This document shows positions 43,075 through 61,384 of a stretch of 64,000 nucleotides of DNA, in pieces. Positions within the stretch are counted from its first letter, which is position 1; every line of letters starts with the position of its first letter. The notes beneath the pieces were generated by a model. That model was not told the DNA's origin and ran no database searches. It saw nothing but the letters and a program-made list of their open reading frames with translations. The position numbers were made by a program, and so were the translations under genes. Origin of the DNA: Bufo bufo (lineage: Eukaryota; Chordata; Amphibia; Anura; Bufonidae); NCBI RefSeq assembly GCF_905171765.1, contig NC_053390.1:504280301-504344300 (forward strand), written 5' to 3'.

Positions 43075-45263
43075 TCAAAAACTGCCACGAATAGCGTCCC
43101 TCTGCCATGGCACGGACCCCTCTGGGCTGTAAAAGTAGTCTGCATAGAGTTCCCCAACTGCAATGCCTGCAGTCCCAGGTCATCTATGCAGGGTCCTTTC
43201 CAAACCCAAATCTGAAGACGTAGGAAGCTCTTCCATGTCAACAGAAGAGGAAGCCTCGTGAATCCTGCTGAAGTTGTGTAGAACAACACATGCTTTAATC
43301 ACCAGGGTAGCATTCTCCGGAGCCATCTGTATGGATGACAAAAACACCCTCCACTTGCTAGAGAGTATCCCGAAAGCGCACTCAACATACCGACGGGCAC
43401 GAGTCAACCGTTAGGTGAATATACGCCTCCTGTCATCCAAACCATGCTTTGGAAAGGGCCGCATAACATGTGGAGTCAATGCAAAGCCTTCATCCGCCAC
43501 GATGACAAATGGAGCCGGCGGACCTGCATATCCGGGCAGTCTTCTGGACTCCGGCAGGGCAAGCTGGTTGGCACGAAGCCGCTCACCGAAAAATATTGTT
43601 TATAATTGAAAAAACGGCTCCCTGAGTGTGGCGGATTCTTCACACGGATGTGCTTGCCATCCATTGCCCCGATGCAGTTTGGAAACTGCGCAGAATCTTC
43701 CGCCTTGGGCTGCGGCATCACCGTCTCTCAGAGTTGCTGCCAGATGACATGGCAAGTGTGTCGTACAATACTCGAGATCGTCGAGGTTCCTAAAAGAAAC
43801 TCAAAATGCAGTGATGCAAAAGAGTTCCCAGTTGCAAGGAATCTGTTGAGAAAACCCCCCCAAAAAAACTGTAAACTGCAAATATAAGGGAACAACAGAT
43901 TCAAGTATAATGTTGTATACACACCATGATTGTAAACACCCTATGTCTAGTGGTGGGGAACCTATGGGACGGGTGCCAGAGGCAGCACTCAAGGCCCACT
44001 CTGTGGGCACCCACACCCATTGAAAAGACTATGGTTTACAAATATACACCCTTGAGTTTCCAAAGCATTCATCAGCACAGGGCACACTATGAAAACTACC
44101 GGCAGCACTGAATTTAAGCCTGAAATTAGAGCAAAATGCTAAAATGCAATGACGTTAAAGAGGACCTTTCACCGGAATAAAGTATCTAAACTGACTATAC
44201 AGACGTGTAGAGCGGCGCCCAGGGATCCCCCTGCACTTACTGTTATCCCCGGGCGCCGCTCCGTTCTCCGTTTTTCTAAAAAAAGGTGTATATGAGCAAA
44301 ACACTAACAGCTATCGGGGTGTGGGCAGTACTACCACAACTAAGTTACATAAACTGTGTTTAGCCCCTTTAAAATGCGGAGAGTGTTGTGCACGTTCAAA
44401 ATATTGTGAACATTAGGCATGATGAGGACGTTTGATGGAAATCTCAGGGGTTGGCAGCAGCACAATCCTACGAAATAGGGTACAGACCGGTATATAGCCT
44501 TCTAACAGGGTGGTGCACGCAGATAGAGATCCTGACAGAGGGACAAAATTCTTTCAGAAAAAAATAAAAAACCCTGCACTCGCCAGTAATTCATGAAAAA
44601 TATTAAATTATTCACTCAGACAGGCAGGTGTAACATGGCTGACTGACTGAATCAAACAACATTTTAAACAAACTACTGGCGAGTGCAGGGGATTCATGGA
44701 TTGTCTGGAGGCCATTAGCTGAACACAAGTTTGAAACTTGCACAGAAGCAAACAAAAAAAAACAATATTGGGATGTTAGGTGCCAGGGATTAACGGGATA
44801 AAAAAACAACCACAAACAAATGAAATAAAGAAAAAAAAGGGGAAAGAAACGTTACTTCTGCAAACATTAGCACATGTCTAACAGCAGCCATTTTCAAGCA
44901 CATGTTCCTCCTGACAGAAGCAGTGCACATTACTGTTTTAACTATAAAAGCAATGAGCCTTTCCTCTGGAGAAATGCTGCGCCTCATATTGGTGTCCATG
45001 AAGGTAAGGACAGTACGTAGAGACGACAGCAAGCGATCAAATGTAGGCACTGACATCCGACAGAAGGAATAGAACTTCACAGGATGCAGGCGCAGATCTT
45101 CGTAGAGGGAATGAAAGTGTCCTTTCCGGTACCGTTGGGAAACTATTGGATGGACCCAAAATCGTCGCCTTCTACTCGGTTCCTCAGTCAACAAAGGAGT
45201 GCGCGGTCCCCATTGCCGAGAAACAACCCAATGCAGTAAGACCTCTTCCTCTGAATCAGACAT
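43075..45263 (-). pseudogene. HARBI1-like Harbinger transposase, disrupted
   Basis: Exon 1 (about 45263-44946) starts at MSDSEEEVLLHWV and includes RRRRFWVHPIVSQRYRKGHF, YSFCRMSVPTFDRLL and TNMRRSISPEERLI, the usual N-terminal block of the family. After an intron, exon 2 (43842-43075) begins FLATGNSFASLHFEF and continues with the DDE_Tnp_4 domain: first catalytic Asp in FPNCIGAMDGKHIRV, final Glu in RARRYVECAFGILSSKWRVF. In-frame stops lie at 43728-43730 (after CHVIWQQL), 43411-43413 and 43180-43182. Between NYKQYFSV and SERLRANQLALPES (about 43589) roughly 40-50 residues are missing, including the region of the second catalytic Asp. The normal C-terminus (SPEGSVPWQ) is present. An inactive copy. 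Confidence 0.9.
43890..44940. other. intron region of the Harbinger transposase
   Basis: Non-coding. It holds fragments that look like dispersed repeats: around 43950 (TAGTGGTGGGGAACC) and around 44155-44275, where AGAGGACCTTTCACCGG precedes a GC-rich GGCGCC inverted pair. No open frame with a domain. Confidence 0.4.
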
Positions 45264-45512
45264 GGTGATACAGCAAAGAGAAGCAGCCAAATGAATCTCT
45301 GTACTCTGTGAAGACTACAGAAAATGGCCACAAATGCATACTCAGGTGACCCTCATTTATACCAGTATCCTGGGTGGAGTTATTAAAATTACATTTTTTT
45401 CACCATGCAATGTTTTCTGACGGTCCGCAAAAAAAACGGGCACGGATCACGGAACAACGGAACCACGTTTTGCGGGGACGTTAAAAAATACTGTCGTGTG
45501 CAGGAGGCCTTA

Positions 45513-45720
45513 GTAAGGACCAGGTCCGTACCCTGTATGGAGTTTAGCAAAATCAATGTGAGCTGGCTAAACACTAGCTCTGTTCCGGAGCCGTCCACTA
45601 GGGGGCTAAAAGGTCCGTACCATGTATGGAGTTTAGACAGCTCTTAAAGAGCTGGCTATTTCCCACACTGCAAAAGGACCAGGTCTGTTTGGTGTCTGGA
45701 GTTTAGACACAACCAATACA
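45513..45720 (-). repeat. diverged satellite-related sequence, right of Harbinger
   Basis: Three degenerate copies of a ~65-bp segment with GTCCGTACC..TGTATGGAGTTTAG; the last reads GGAGTTTAGACAGCTC, then GGCTATTTCCCACAC, then GGACC. This parallels the reverse complement of the 110-bp satellite (GGAGTTTAGCC, CTATTTCCCATAC, GGACC). It continues the block at 37640-37799 across the Harbinger insertion. Confidence 0.6.
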
Positions 45721-45728
45721 CTCTATGC

Positions 45729-47785
45729 CAGTGGCGTACTGCCAATATAGGCAGACCACGCCGTTGCTATGGGGCCCGGAGCGCATGGAAGGCCCCGCCC
45801 CCAAAGTCTACTCTGCACAAGTTTTTATTCATAGTTAATTGAGGCGCTCAGGCTGCCGTGGCCTGCCCACTGTTATTCCCAACCGCCCCCCTCCCCTTGG
45901 TTTATGCGCCAGCTCCCTATCTGACCTGGCTACAGGCACCAGCTGCGGGCTCCCAGCGTCTGCTGCATTTCACACTGGCCAATCAGCATTTAGCAGCGCA
46001 AAGATCCTGCTGCTAATTGGCCAGTGTATCGCAGCAGGAACAGGCTCAACGATCACAAACAGAGTGCGCTCGTAGTTGTCCTCCGCTCTGCGCTTACGCT
46101 CTGCCCGCCATCTGCCCATCAGCCAGTGAGTGCAGCCTCGCCGACACAGACAGAAGGACCGCTCCATAGTGTGCCTGCCACAGTAAGAAGACAGCAGTCA
46201 GTCAAAAAGTTAAAGTTCATGTATGGTTGGATGGGTATTCTTGATGGGGGGAGGGCAGCAGCAAGCAGTGTTTTTTTTTTGGGTGGGGGGCCCTGTAAGA
46301 TCATAGAGGACTCAGGAAGACAGTGTGGTTTCCTCCTAATCCTCCCCCTTCCCCCGGGGGGAGCACACTGTCCTCCTGGGTCCTCTATGAGCCTACAGGG
46401 CCCCCCCTCCCCAGCACATCAGTCACCTTGCGGGGGTGGGGATATAATTAGTGGCTATGTTCACACTGTGCTATCTAACCCCTATAATGCCCCCCAAAAT
46501 GCCAGGGCACTGTACTTACCTCATTCTCCGGCACCCACATCGCTCTTGATGCCCACACAGCCGCCACTGCCTCCCTCCCGTCACGCAGATGAAAACATCC
46601 AGCGACATGGGGGGGGGGGGCAGCAAATAGCAGGCCACGATGGTAACGAGCCTCCCTAGCATCGCGGGTGACGCTAGGGAGGCTCATTTCCGACACGGCC
46701 TGCTATTGGCTGCCCCCCCCCCCCCCCCACTGGGCATAAGTATTATCTGTATGCGGTGCTTGGGCATTTTGGGGGGCATTTTTAGGATACTGGAGTTTTT
46801 TTTTCTTTCTTTCGTTTATGCATTTTCTTTTTTCTTCCCTATCTTCCTTCAGCCATAACTTTTTGATTTTTCCATTCACATAGATATATGAGGGCATAAT
46901 TTTTGCAGAAGAAGTTGTACTTTAATATGGCATACAATGTAGTGGGAAGCGGGCAAAAATAATTCCAAATGGGGTGAAAAAATAATAATTCTCCACCGTT
47001 TTATGGGTTTTGTTCCTACGGTGTTCTCTTTGTGGCAAAACTGACCTGTGCCCTTCATTCTCTGAGTCAGTACGATTACAATGATACCACATATGTATAG
47101 TTTTTTTTATGTGTAAATAGTGTAAAAATAAATTAAAACTTTGAAAAAAAAAATGTATTTACTTGTTCACATCACCATATTCTGACCCCCATAACTTTTT
47201 TTTTATAGTTATATCTACTGATCTGTGTGGGTGCTCATTTTTTGCTGTATGAACTGTAGTTTTTATTGATACCATTTTGGAATGTGTGCGCCTTTTTTTA
47301 TCACATTTTTGGGGGTTAGAGAAGTGATGAAAAATGGCGCTGGTAGCAAAGGGGTTAAGATGTGGGGGATGGGCTATGTCAGGCTTTAGCACAGTGGACA
47401 CAGGCACTCGTTCAGCTGTGCTCGCATACATATCGCGCCCTGTATCCACTGTCCTGTGCCCACTCTGCTAAAGTCCACATAGCCCATCTATGTCCAGCTT
47501 TACCAAAGCAGACGGGCAGGAGCAGTGATGTGTGCTGTGCATGGCTCACTGCAGCCCCAGTGAGATCCTTACTCCCATACAGCACTGTCATATCAGCGGT
47601 GTATGAGAGTTAATAAAAAATAAAATAAAAAAAGATTTATCCCTAACGGTTTCAGTAGGTCAAGTATACATTTTTTATTGGCAAATGGGGGTGTGGCAGG
47701 GGGAGGAGCCAGGACAGTGGGCGGGGTTAGGGGGCCCAAGTCAGATTCTGGCTATGGGGCCCAGTGATTTCTATGTACGCCCCTG
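45729..47785. mobile_element. non-autonomous hAT element, 2,057 bp
   Basis: The exact 8-bp target duplication CTCTATGC is at 45721-45728 and 47786-47793. The ends are CAGTGGCGTAC and, inverted, CAGGGGCGTAC; subterminal parts share GCTATGGGGCCC. Internal inverted pairs occur at 46285-46400 (TCATAGAGGACTC with its partner) and 46490-46780 (CCCCCCAAAATGCCAG with its partner). No transposase was found; open frames such as 46024-46659 are low-complexity Pro/Ala-rich and show no domain. Confidence 0.92.
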
Positions 47786-47989
47786 CTCTATGCTTTACAG
47801 TAATGCCAGGGCCATGCACATTCCATTACAAGCTTTGTAATCATCCTTCCTAATAAGAATCCTCACTAGTAGTAAACCTGCACGAGGATACACTCTGAAC
47901 AGTGTCACAGGAATAAAGTCGAACGGGCGAGGGCTGGTGACGTGTACTCTATGGTAGAGCGGCCCCGCTCTTGCTCTTCTCACAGGCTC

Positions 47990-48071
47990 TGGAGGACTCA
48001 GCCGACGTATGAAATAAGGAACTTCCGGTTGTGCTCCTTCCTTCCGGTGTGTCTGCCATCAGATCTTACAG
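47990..48071 (+). promoter_or_regulatory. RPL36: RPL36 promoter and 5' non-coding exon
   Basis: The exon ends at CTTACAG before GTATGT (donor at 48072). A pyrimidine tract CTCCTTCCTTCC at 48034-48045 is a good TOP-type start, as expected for ribosomal protein mRNAs. Two ACTTCCGG/CCTTCCGG sites at about 48021-48047 match ETS-family sites common at such promoters. No coding sequence lies in this exon; the exact start is inferred. Confidence 0.7.
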
Positions 48072-48737
48072 GTATGTTAGTATTAATGGCGGGTGAAATC
48101 CGTGTAATATCTCTGCCATCCTAACGCGGAGCGGCTGGTTTCACGTTGGGTATGGCGGGGAGGTTCTCGGCTGTCTGACCTTGCAGTTATTTCTGGAGGA
48201 GAACGTGTGGAAGCCGCTGTTGGAACCTCATAGAGCACTATGGCCGCTGGTACGTGGTGTATATGATGTACAGCACTGCAGCCGCTGTCCATCTCTCCAG
48301 TCTAGTCCTGGCCATGATATGTCCATTCTACTATAGAGCTGTGACTGCCCCCTCTATACTACACGACAGAGGGTAACCACCTCTACGGTAGTATGACTTA
48401 TTGATGCTGACTGTCCTGTCTGTACTGTTTTGTACCATAAGGTATATGGTGGACTATGGACTGATTTCTATGCGCTTACTTTCACGCCCTGTGGGGGCAT
48501 TATGGTAGACCTCCCAGCATAGCTGGATCTGCAGAGTCATACTTATCTGATCCCTGCCTTTAGGTTCCTGCTCCTTTTCTGCCCTCTGCCAACATCTGTG
48601 ACCTAGTAGTGTGCTTGGTACACATGTCAACGCTATAGCCTGTCGCTGGATGCAGGCATTAAAGAGCTGGAACCCGCGGTGGGGATCAGCTAAGTATGAT
48701 GTGTGCCGCAGGTCCAACCATGCTGAGGTGTCTAGTC

Positions 48738-48870
48738 CAGGCATCCTCAAACTGCGGCCCTCCAGCTATTGCAAAACTACAACTCCCAGCGTGCCCGAAC
48801 AGCCTAGAGCAGGGCATTGTGGCTGTAGTAGTTTTACAACAGCTGGAAGGCCGCAGGTTGAGGATGCCTG
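48738..48870. mobile_element. hAT-type palindromic MITE in RPL36 intron 1
   Basis: The ends CAGGCATCCTCAAACTGCGG and CCGCAGGTTGAGGATGCCTG are inverted copies. The flanking 8-mers GTCTAGTC (48730-48737) and GTCTCGTC (48871-48878) differ at one base, consistent with an hAT target duplication. It contains AACTACAACTCCCAGC, similar to the ZNF143-type motif. Confidence 0.85.
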
Positions 48871-49275
48871 GTCTCGTCAAAAGGCCCCAAGGAGTGAGCG
48901 ACACCTTTAAAAATTTGTTCATAAACCAAATGGTTGTAACTAAAAACTTGCCAGGTGTTGACGCAAACCTGTTATGGGTAAATTAAAGGAGGTGTCCGAC
49001 CCTTAGTAACATCTGCAGGGGAGCAGCCAGGCTTATGAACTCTCCTGCCGAAGGTTCCTTCTGGTCTCCATTGGACCATTAAATGATGCTTCGTCCAGGC
49101 AGTCGCAGGCCTCAGTAGCCACTGGTGCACACTGTTGCTGATTTGCCTTCAGAAAATGCATTTTTACTGCAGATTTTGATCTATGCACTGTGGAGGATAA
49201 AAAAAAAATCTGCGAGACAAATTGTCATGTTATGTGTCTATGGATTCTGTATCCATATTGTGGACATACCCCTAA

Positions 49276-49558
49276 GGCTTCATGCACACGGCGTATCAGT
49301 TTTGTAATCAGCAGATCCGCAAAACAGTTGCTGGCCATTTCCCCTTTTCCACATGTCGCGCCCTCTTCCTGTTTTCAAAACAGAGAAGAAAAGGACACTT
49401 TGTTTTTTTTTGCGGGGCTGTGGATGGACGTATGGATGCGGATAGCACATGGTATGCCGACCACATGTTTTCCAGCCCCATTGAAACAATGGGTCCACAA
49501 CCTGGTCTGCAAAAAATGTGGCTGGCATGCGGACCAAAAATATGGTAGTATCGAGGCC
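49276..49558. mobile_element. Harbinger-type MITE in RPL36 intron 1
   Basis: TAA lies at 49273-49275 and 49559-49561. The left end GGCTTCATGCACACGGCG matches the Harbinger end with two or three changes; the right end is eroded to GAGGCC. Non-coding. Confidence 0.75.
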
Positions 49559-49777
49559 TAAAATGAATGTCCTACAACTGCAGATCGGTTTGTAGAAATA
49601 CATCATAACTGCGGATTCTGGGAATGTTTTCTGTGGGAAATGTCTCCAGTTTTGGTAATCTTATAGATTCCTTATACTTGTTCAGCATATTGGTTTCTGC
49701 AGCCATTCCATTGTAGATTGACGTGGTGCGGGAGAGTGCTTCATGTTATGTACAAAGCTGAGCATTGCTTATATTGA

Positions 49778-55968
<6,191 letters not shown>

Positions 55969-55988
55969 ACTGTACAAGTTCTACTACA

Positions 55989-55994
55989 AATAAA
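55989..55994 (+). terminator. RPL36: RPL36 polyadenylation signal AATAAA
   Basis: AATAAA begins 21 bases after the stop codon, which gives the very short 3' UTR usual for ribosomal protein genes. A GT-rich stretch (TTCGTTGTGG) follows at about 56012. Confidence 0.85.
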
Positions 55995-56142
55995 TGTTTC
56001 CAAAAAACACACTTCGTTGTGGAGATTGATTGTTCTGTAAGGCTTACTAATTGGGATTGTGGTCTGTGTAACTACTAATATATCACAATATAAAAAAATT
56101 ATTTTTATAATGGTTGGTAAGATGGTAGGATTTTCAGTTTTA

Positions 56143-56444
56143 GGCCTCATGCACACGACCGTTTTGGTCCGTATCAGAGCCGCTGTTTTTGTGGCTCGGG
56201 TGCAGACCTATTCACTTCAATGGGGCTGCAAAAGATGCAGACAGCACTCAGTTTGCTGTCCGCATCCGTTGCCCCGTAAAAAAAAATATAGCATGTCCTA
56301 TTGTCTGTTTTGCCGACAAGAATAGGCATTTCTACAATGGGCCTTCCGTTCTGCAAATTGCGGAAGGCACACGGGCGGTTTCTGTTTTTTGTGGATCCGC
56401 GGTTTGCGGACCGCAAAAAACGGCACGGTCGTGTGCATGTAGCC
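56143..56444. mobile_element. Harbinger-type MITE downstream of RPL36
   Basis: TTA lies at 56140-56142 and 56445-56447. The ends GGCCTCATGCACACGACCGT and, inverted, GGCTACATGCACACGACCGT match the Harbinger element closely. Internal CACTTCAATGGGGCTGC and GCAGACAGC pairs are as in other members. Confidence 0.9.
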
Positions 56445-56512
56445 TTAGGCTCATAAAGCTGAGAAGTGTGCAATTGTATTTAGCTCACAGAGCATTGCTT
56501 ATACTAAATCCA

Positions 56513-56620
56513 TTAACCACCTCCGGACCGCCTAACGCAGGATCGCGTTCCGGAGGTGGCAGCGCTGCGCAGAGTCACGCATATACGCGTCATCTCGCGA
56601 GACGCGAGATTTCGCTCCTC
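56513..56620 (+). mobile_element. isolated piggyBac-A left terminus
   Basis: TTAACCACCTCCGGACCGCC, then CATCTCGCGAGACGCGAGAT, matching the left ends of copies 1 and 2. The match stops near 56620, after which L1-type sequence follows. Confidence 0.75.
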
Positions 56621-56639
56621 AAGTACCAATAGACATCAA

Positions 56640-57664
56640 ACCGCTAGGATCGGAACTGTGGATCATGTGTGTTAGGGCTCTAGCTCACTCTTCCACTATG
56701 TGCAGGATTCATATTGCAAACCCGCCATTCCCTCCTCCACCATGGTTCTCAAGATTCCCGCTTTAAATGTTAAAGGGCTGAACAGCCCTTTTAAGAGATC
56801 TATGATGTGGAGGGAAATCCGTGAACTGAAATGTGATATTTTCTGCGCTACAGAAACACACCTGCTAAAATCCGATGGACATAGGGTCCATCATCCTAGA
56901 TTCCCACACATTTATCAAACCCATTACCTGAAGAAGCAAAGAGGAGTCCTAGTGGCCATAAGTAATACAGTGGCCTTTTCCCTGAAATCCTCAGTTCTGG
57001 ATCCTGGCGGTAGATATGTCATTTTAATATGTTCTATTAATAACATTGACTACACTTTAGTCTTCCTATACGCCCCTAACAGGCATCAGTTATCCTTCCT
57101 CCGCCGCCTGGCTTCAAAGGTGCATGGGCTGAGGTCTGACCATGTGATCTGGGGCGGAGATTTCAACTCCATCTTAGACTCAAGTGTAGATACCACGACC
57201 CCCTCCAGAGATGTTCCTGGAGCTATTAACTCTCTATTCTTGCAAGAAGATCTGTATGACATTTGGAGACTTCAACATGGGTCCGAGAGAGACTACTCCT
57301 TCTTCTCAGCGGCATGTCAATCTTATTCTAGAATTGATATGTTTCTGACCAGCAGATCAATGATTGCTAATAAGTCGTCCATTAACACGATCACATGGTC
57401 AGATCACGCCCCGATACCTTGACTCTTAAGGAAACCCACTTAACCAAGGCCTATTCTCCATGGCGCAATAACACTTATGTAATCGACCACCCTTCACTTT
57501 CCCAAGAAATCAAATCAGCATTGATGGAGTTCTTCCAGATAAATGACGGCTCTGTCACTAACCCTTCCACCCTTTGGTGCGCCCATAAGGCGTATGTCAG
57601 AGGCGTCTTCATTAAAATTGGTAGTAGATTCCAGAGAGAACGCAAAGAGAATATAAATAGGTTA
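56640..57664 (+). pseudogene. L1-type ORF2 endonuclease fragment
   Basis: The N-terminal apurinic-like endonuclease of an L1-group (L1/Tx1-like) retrotransposon, which nicks target DNA. The catalytic motifs are in order: NVKGLNSPFKR, FCATETHLL, VFLYAPNR, WGGDFNSILD, YSFFS..SRIDMFLTS and TWSDHAPI. A frameshift at about 57415 moves the reading to the next frame, which continues with YSPWRNNTYVIDHPSL, LWCAHKAYVRGVFI and RFQRERKENINRLL. Copy 2 of piggyBac-A then interrupts it at the TTAA 57665. No reverse transcriptase part is inside the window. Confidence 0.87.
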
Positions 57665-58607
57665 TTAACCACCTCCGGACCGCCTAACGCACGGATGCGT
57701 CCGGAAGGTGGTTGATTCATTCCTCCTGAACGCATCCATGCGTCATCTCGCGAGATGCGAGATTTCGGTCAGAGCCGGCCCGCGCATGCGCATCGCGGGC
57801 CGGCAAAATTAAAAAGTATTTCGTCACCAGCCTGCCAGCAACGATCATTGGCTGGCAGGCTGGCGATTTTCAAAAAATCCAATCCAAAGTCATATAACAG
57901 ATCATATTAGTAAATATGATCTGTTATATGGCTTGTCTGCTCCTGTGCTGGTCCTTTTCGTCGGTTGGATCCAGCACAGGAGCAGACTGAACTGTGAGTA
58001 GCACCAACACTACACCTTAGCCCCAGATCACCCACCTGCACCCCAATTAACCCTTTGATCGCCCCTGTCAATCACTAGTGAAAGGAAAAAAAGTGATCAG
58101 TGTAAACTGTCACTTTTTTTTTTTCACTGGTATTGGCTGTTAGGTTTTAGGGATAGTTTAGGCCCCTTGGTTAGGTAGTTAGCGTCAGTTAGCGCCCACC
58201 CCACCGCACCGCAGTCACTTTTATTCGCTGTTTAGCGTATCGCTAATCAGCATTTGTACTTTTATAGTATCTGTAAGTGATCAAAACTGATCACGGTCAG
58301 ATCTATAATAGTATTAGTGTCACCTTAGCTCGCCCTCCACCCAAAACGCAGTGTTTGCCCGATCAGGCCTGATCGGTCGCCCACACGTGCGTTCACCCAC
58401 GCCCGCCCCACCGCAGTGACCAAAAATATATATTTTTTGATCACTGCACATTCATTTTACACGCACTGCGGCGATAAAAAAATCAGTTTTGATATTTTTT
58501 ATCAACCGCAGCAGCCTCCGGTACTTCGCTAGCCTCCCCTTTGTAAGACAGGTTTGCTTTTTTTCTTGGGTAGTCTCAGGGAATACCCCTAAATTTAGTA
58601 GTCCAAA

Positions 58608-60558
58608 ATGTCAAACGGGGTATTCTTCTGAAGAGGCCTACAGGATTCTGACCCAGTCGGATGAGGAGTGGGAACCCTCATCTGATGAATCTAGCGGGTC
58701 AGAATATGAACCTGTAGAAAGCAGTGGCTCTCTGACCCAAAGTTCGGACGAGGAGGTGGAGGTCCCTGATAGCACCAGGCGTACCAGGCCCCGTGTCGCT
58801 AGACCACAGGTTACGCAGGATCCGCTTCAAGAGCAGCAGAGTGGGGCTGTCGCTGCCGGATCACGTGGTGAGGCATACACCAGCAGCGCAGCCCTTCCTG
58901 GACCTAGTACCAGCACTGCCGTACAACCTGGTGAAGTAGCGAGCACCAGAAGGGCAGTTGAAGCTGGTACGGTGGCACGTGCAATAGTTACCCCGTCGCA
59001 GCCACCGCACAGACAGGCCCGTAGAGCCCCTAGAGTCCCTGAGGTGCTGGCAAATCCTGATTGGCAGTCACAAACTTCAGCCGCACCAGTAGTCCCCCTT
59101 TCACCGCCCAGTCTGGAGTTCGGGTTGAGACGGCTCAAATCGGTTCGGCCCTGGGATTTTTTGAGCTGTTCTTGACTGCGGAGCTCTTGGACTTAGTTGT
59201 GGCAGAGACAAACCGGTATGCCACACAATTTATAACCGCAAACCCGGGAAGCTATTATGCCCAGCCTTTCCGGTGGAAACCAGTCCCAAGTTTCCGAACT
59301 TAAAATTTTTCTGGGCCTTCTCCTCAACATGGGCCTGACAAAAAAGCATGAATTGCGGTCATATTGGTCAACGCACCCAATTCATCACATGCCCATGTTC
59401 TCTGCTGCTATGTCCAGGACACGATTTGAGACCATCCTCCGTTTTCTGCATTTTAGCGACAACACCACCTCCCGTCCCAGAGGCCACCCTGCTTTTGACC
59501 GGCTCCACAAAATTCGGCCCCTCATAGACCATTTCAACCTGAAATTTGCAGATTTGTATACCCCTGAGCAAAACATCTGCGTAGACGAGTCCCTAATACA
59601 TTTTACCGGGCGCCTTGGCTTCAAACAATACATCCCAAGCAAGCGTGCCCGGTATGGGGTCAAATTGTATAAGCTCTGTGAAAGGGCCACAGGCTATACC
59701 CACAAATTTCGGATCTATGAGGGAAAAGATCAGACCCTGGAGCCGGTCGGTTGCCCTGACTACCTGGGGAGCAGTGGGAAGACAGTCTGGGACTTGGTGT
59801 CACCCTTATTCGGCAAAGGGTACCATCTTTATGTGGACAATTTCTACACAAGTGTGGCCCTCTTTAGGCATTTGTTTCTAGAACGGATTTGCGCCTGTGG
59901 CACCGCGCGAACTAGTCGCGTGGGCTTCCCCCAACGGCTTGTAACCACCCGTCTTGCAAGGGGGCAGAGGGCTGCCTTGTGTAACGAAGAACTGCTCGCG
60001 GTGAAATGGAGAGACAAGCGTGACGTTTACATGCTCTCCTCCATTCACGCAGACACGACAATCCAAATTGAGCGAGCAACCCGTGTCATTGAAAAGCCCC
60101 TCTGTGTCCACGACTATAATGCGCTCATGGGAGGGGTGGACTTCAATGACCAGATGTTGTCTCCGTATTTAGTTTCCCGCAGAACCAGACGCTGGTATAA
60201 GAAGGTGTCTGTATATTTGATTCAATTGGCGCTGTACAATAGTTTTGTTCTCTACAGTAAGGCTGGGAGAACACGATCCTTCCTCAAATTCCAGGAAGAG
60301 ATCATCGAGAACCTCCTGTATCCAGAAGGTTCCGTGGCCCCATCCACCAGTGTAGTTAGCCGTCTACACGAGCGACATTTCCCCAGTGTCGTTCCTGGTA
60401 CCTCAACCCAACCGTCACCTCGAAAAAGATGTCGTGTCTGTAGCAGGAGTGGAATAAGGCGTGACACCCGCTATTTCTGTCCTGACTGTGCTGACCACCC
60501 TGCCCTATGCTATGGAGAGTGTTTCTGGAAGTACCACACACAGGTACACCTAGCATAG
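58608..60558 (+). pseudogene. piggyBac-type transposase, frameshifted (copy 2)
   Basis: Nearly the same protein as copy 1 (23295-25247), with three frame lesions. Two bases are missing after ATGTCAAAC at 58608, so the original start is cut off. One base is missing near 59092 (GTAGTCCCCC where copy 1 has GTAGTTCCCCC). One extra C lies near 59284 (CCAGTCCCAAG where copy 1 has CCAGTCCAAG). The last two compensate, so only the stretch between them is misread, but it contains a stop at about 59173. The catalytic motifs ICVDESLIHFTG, YHLYVDNFYTS and GGVDFNDQ and the Cys-rich C-terminus are intact at the sequence level. The remaining open frame runs 59257-60558. Confidence 0.93.
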
Positions 60559-61384
60559 GGATCACATCTCACCAGGACAGGCACACAGGGCTATTAGGGC
60601 CCATTCACTCACAGCTGCTGCAAACCTCTCCTTTCACCTGGGATAAAGTGCATAACGTACTTCGCCACATCTTTGGGCGATTTGCGCTTTGCACATTGTC
60701 CCATGGGGGAGGAGAGGTTTGTTGTATAAAGGTAAAAAAAACTAAACAAAAAAAAAATTACCGGTAAGTAAAAAAGTTAAAAAAAAGTTAATGTTCTGTT
60801 CTAAAGTTAATAAAGTTATTGCTTTGCGGCCTGGTTTTTTCTTTTTTGTTTTGTTTTTTTTACCTTTCAGGTGGACCAACCGATCGACTAGCTGCAGCAC
60901 TGATGTGCATTCGGACAGAAGCATTGCGCTGCTGTCAGATTACACGCAAGTCGGTGTATGCGGCGCTGCAAGACGAGATTTCTCCTCTGCAGTAAAAGAT
61001 ACGTTTGCCGAGGCATATGAGCTGAGGAGGTGGCGGTGTTCATATACTTTGGCAAACACTTTGTATATATAAAAAAAAAAAATCCCGGCAATGATTTATT
61101 CATCCACATCGATTGATGTGAATGGAGAAATCGGGTTTGCCAGGGCATACGAGCTAAGTGGGCATGGATGTTGGGCGGAGCTCCTATGTCCTGGCAGACA
61201 CCTTTCCCCTCCTTTTTCTTTTTTTGGCAGAGATTTTTTCATCCACATTGATCGATGCGAATGAAGAAATCTGTGCCGTTCATTTTTTTCTTTCAGCCCA
61301 GCGGCTGAACGGAAAAAAAAAAAATCTCATTACCTGTATGCTCAATATAAGGAGAATAGCAGAAACTCCTAATGCTGGGCATAC

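Larger units (their letters stand above)
37803..45509. mobile_element. PIF/Harbinger element with both genes, decayed
   Basis: TTA target duplications lie at 37800-37802 and 45510-45512. The inverted ends are GGCCTCCTGCACACGACCGT and GGCCTCCTGCACACGACAGT (minus strand). It carries the two genes typical of Harbinger elements in opposed orientation: a MADF/Myb-like DNA-binding protein (plus, 38258-42573) and a HARBI1-like transposase (minus, 45263-43075). The span is 7.7 kb, of which about 1.8 kb is a later palindromic insertion at 39344-41153. Between the genes (42574-43074) TTTATT strings at about 42789 and 42810 could serve as minus-strand polyadenylation signals. Confidence 0.93.

Noticed and set aside
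46024..46659. 211-codon Pro/Ala-rich frame inside the hAT element
   Set aside because: No BED zinc finger or hAT dimerisation motif; the composition follows the GC-rich inverted repeats.
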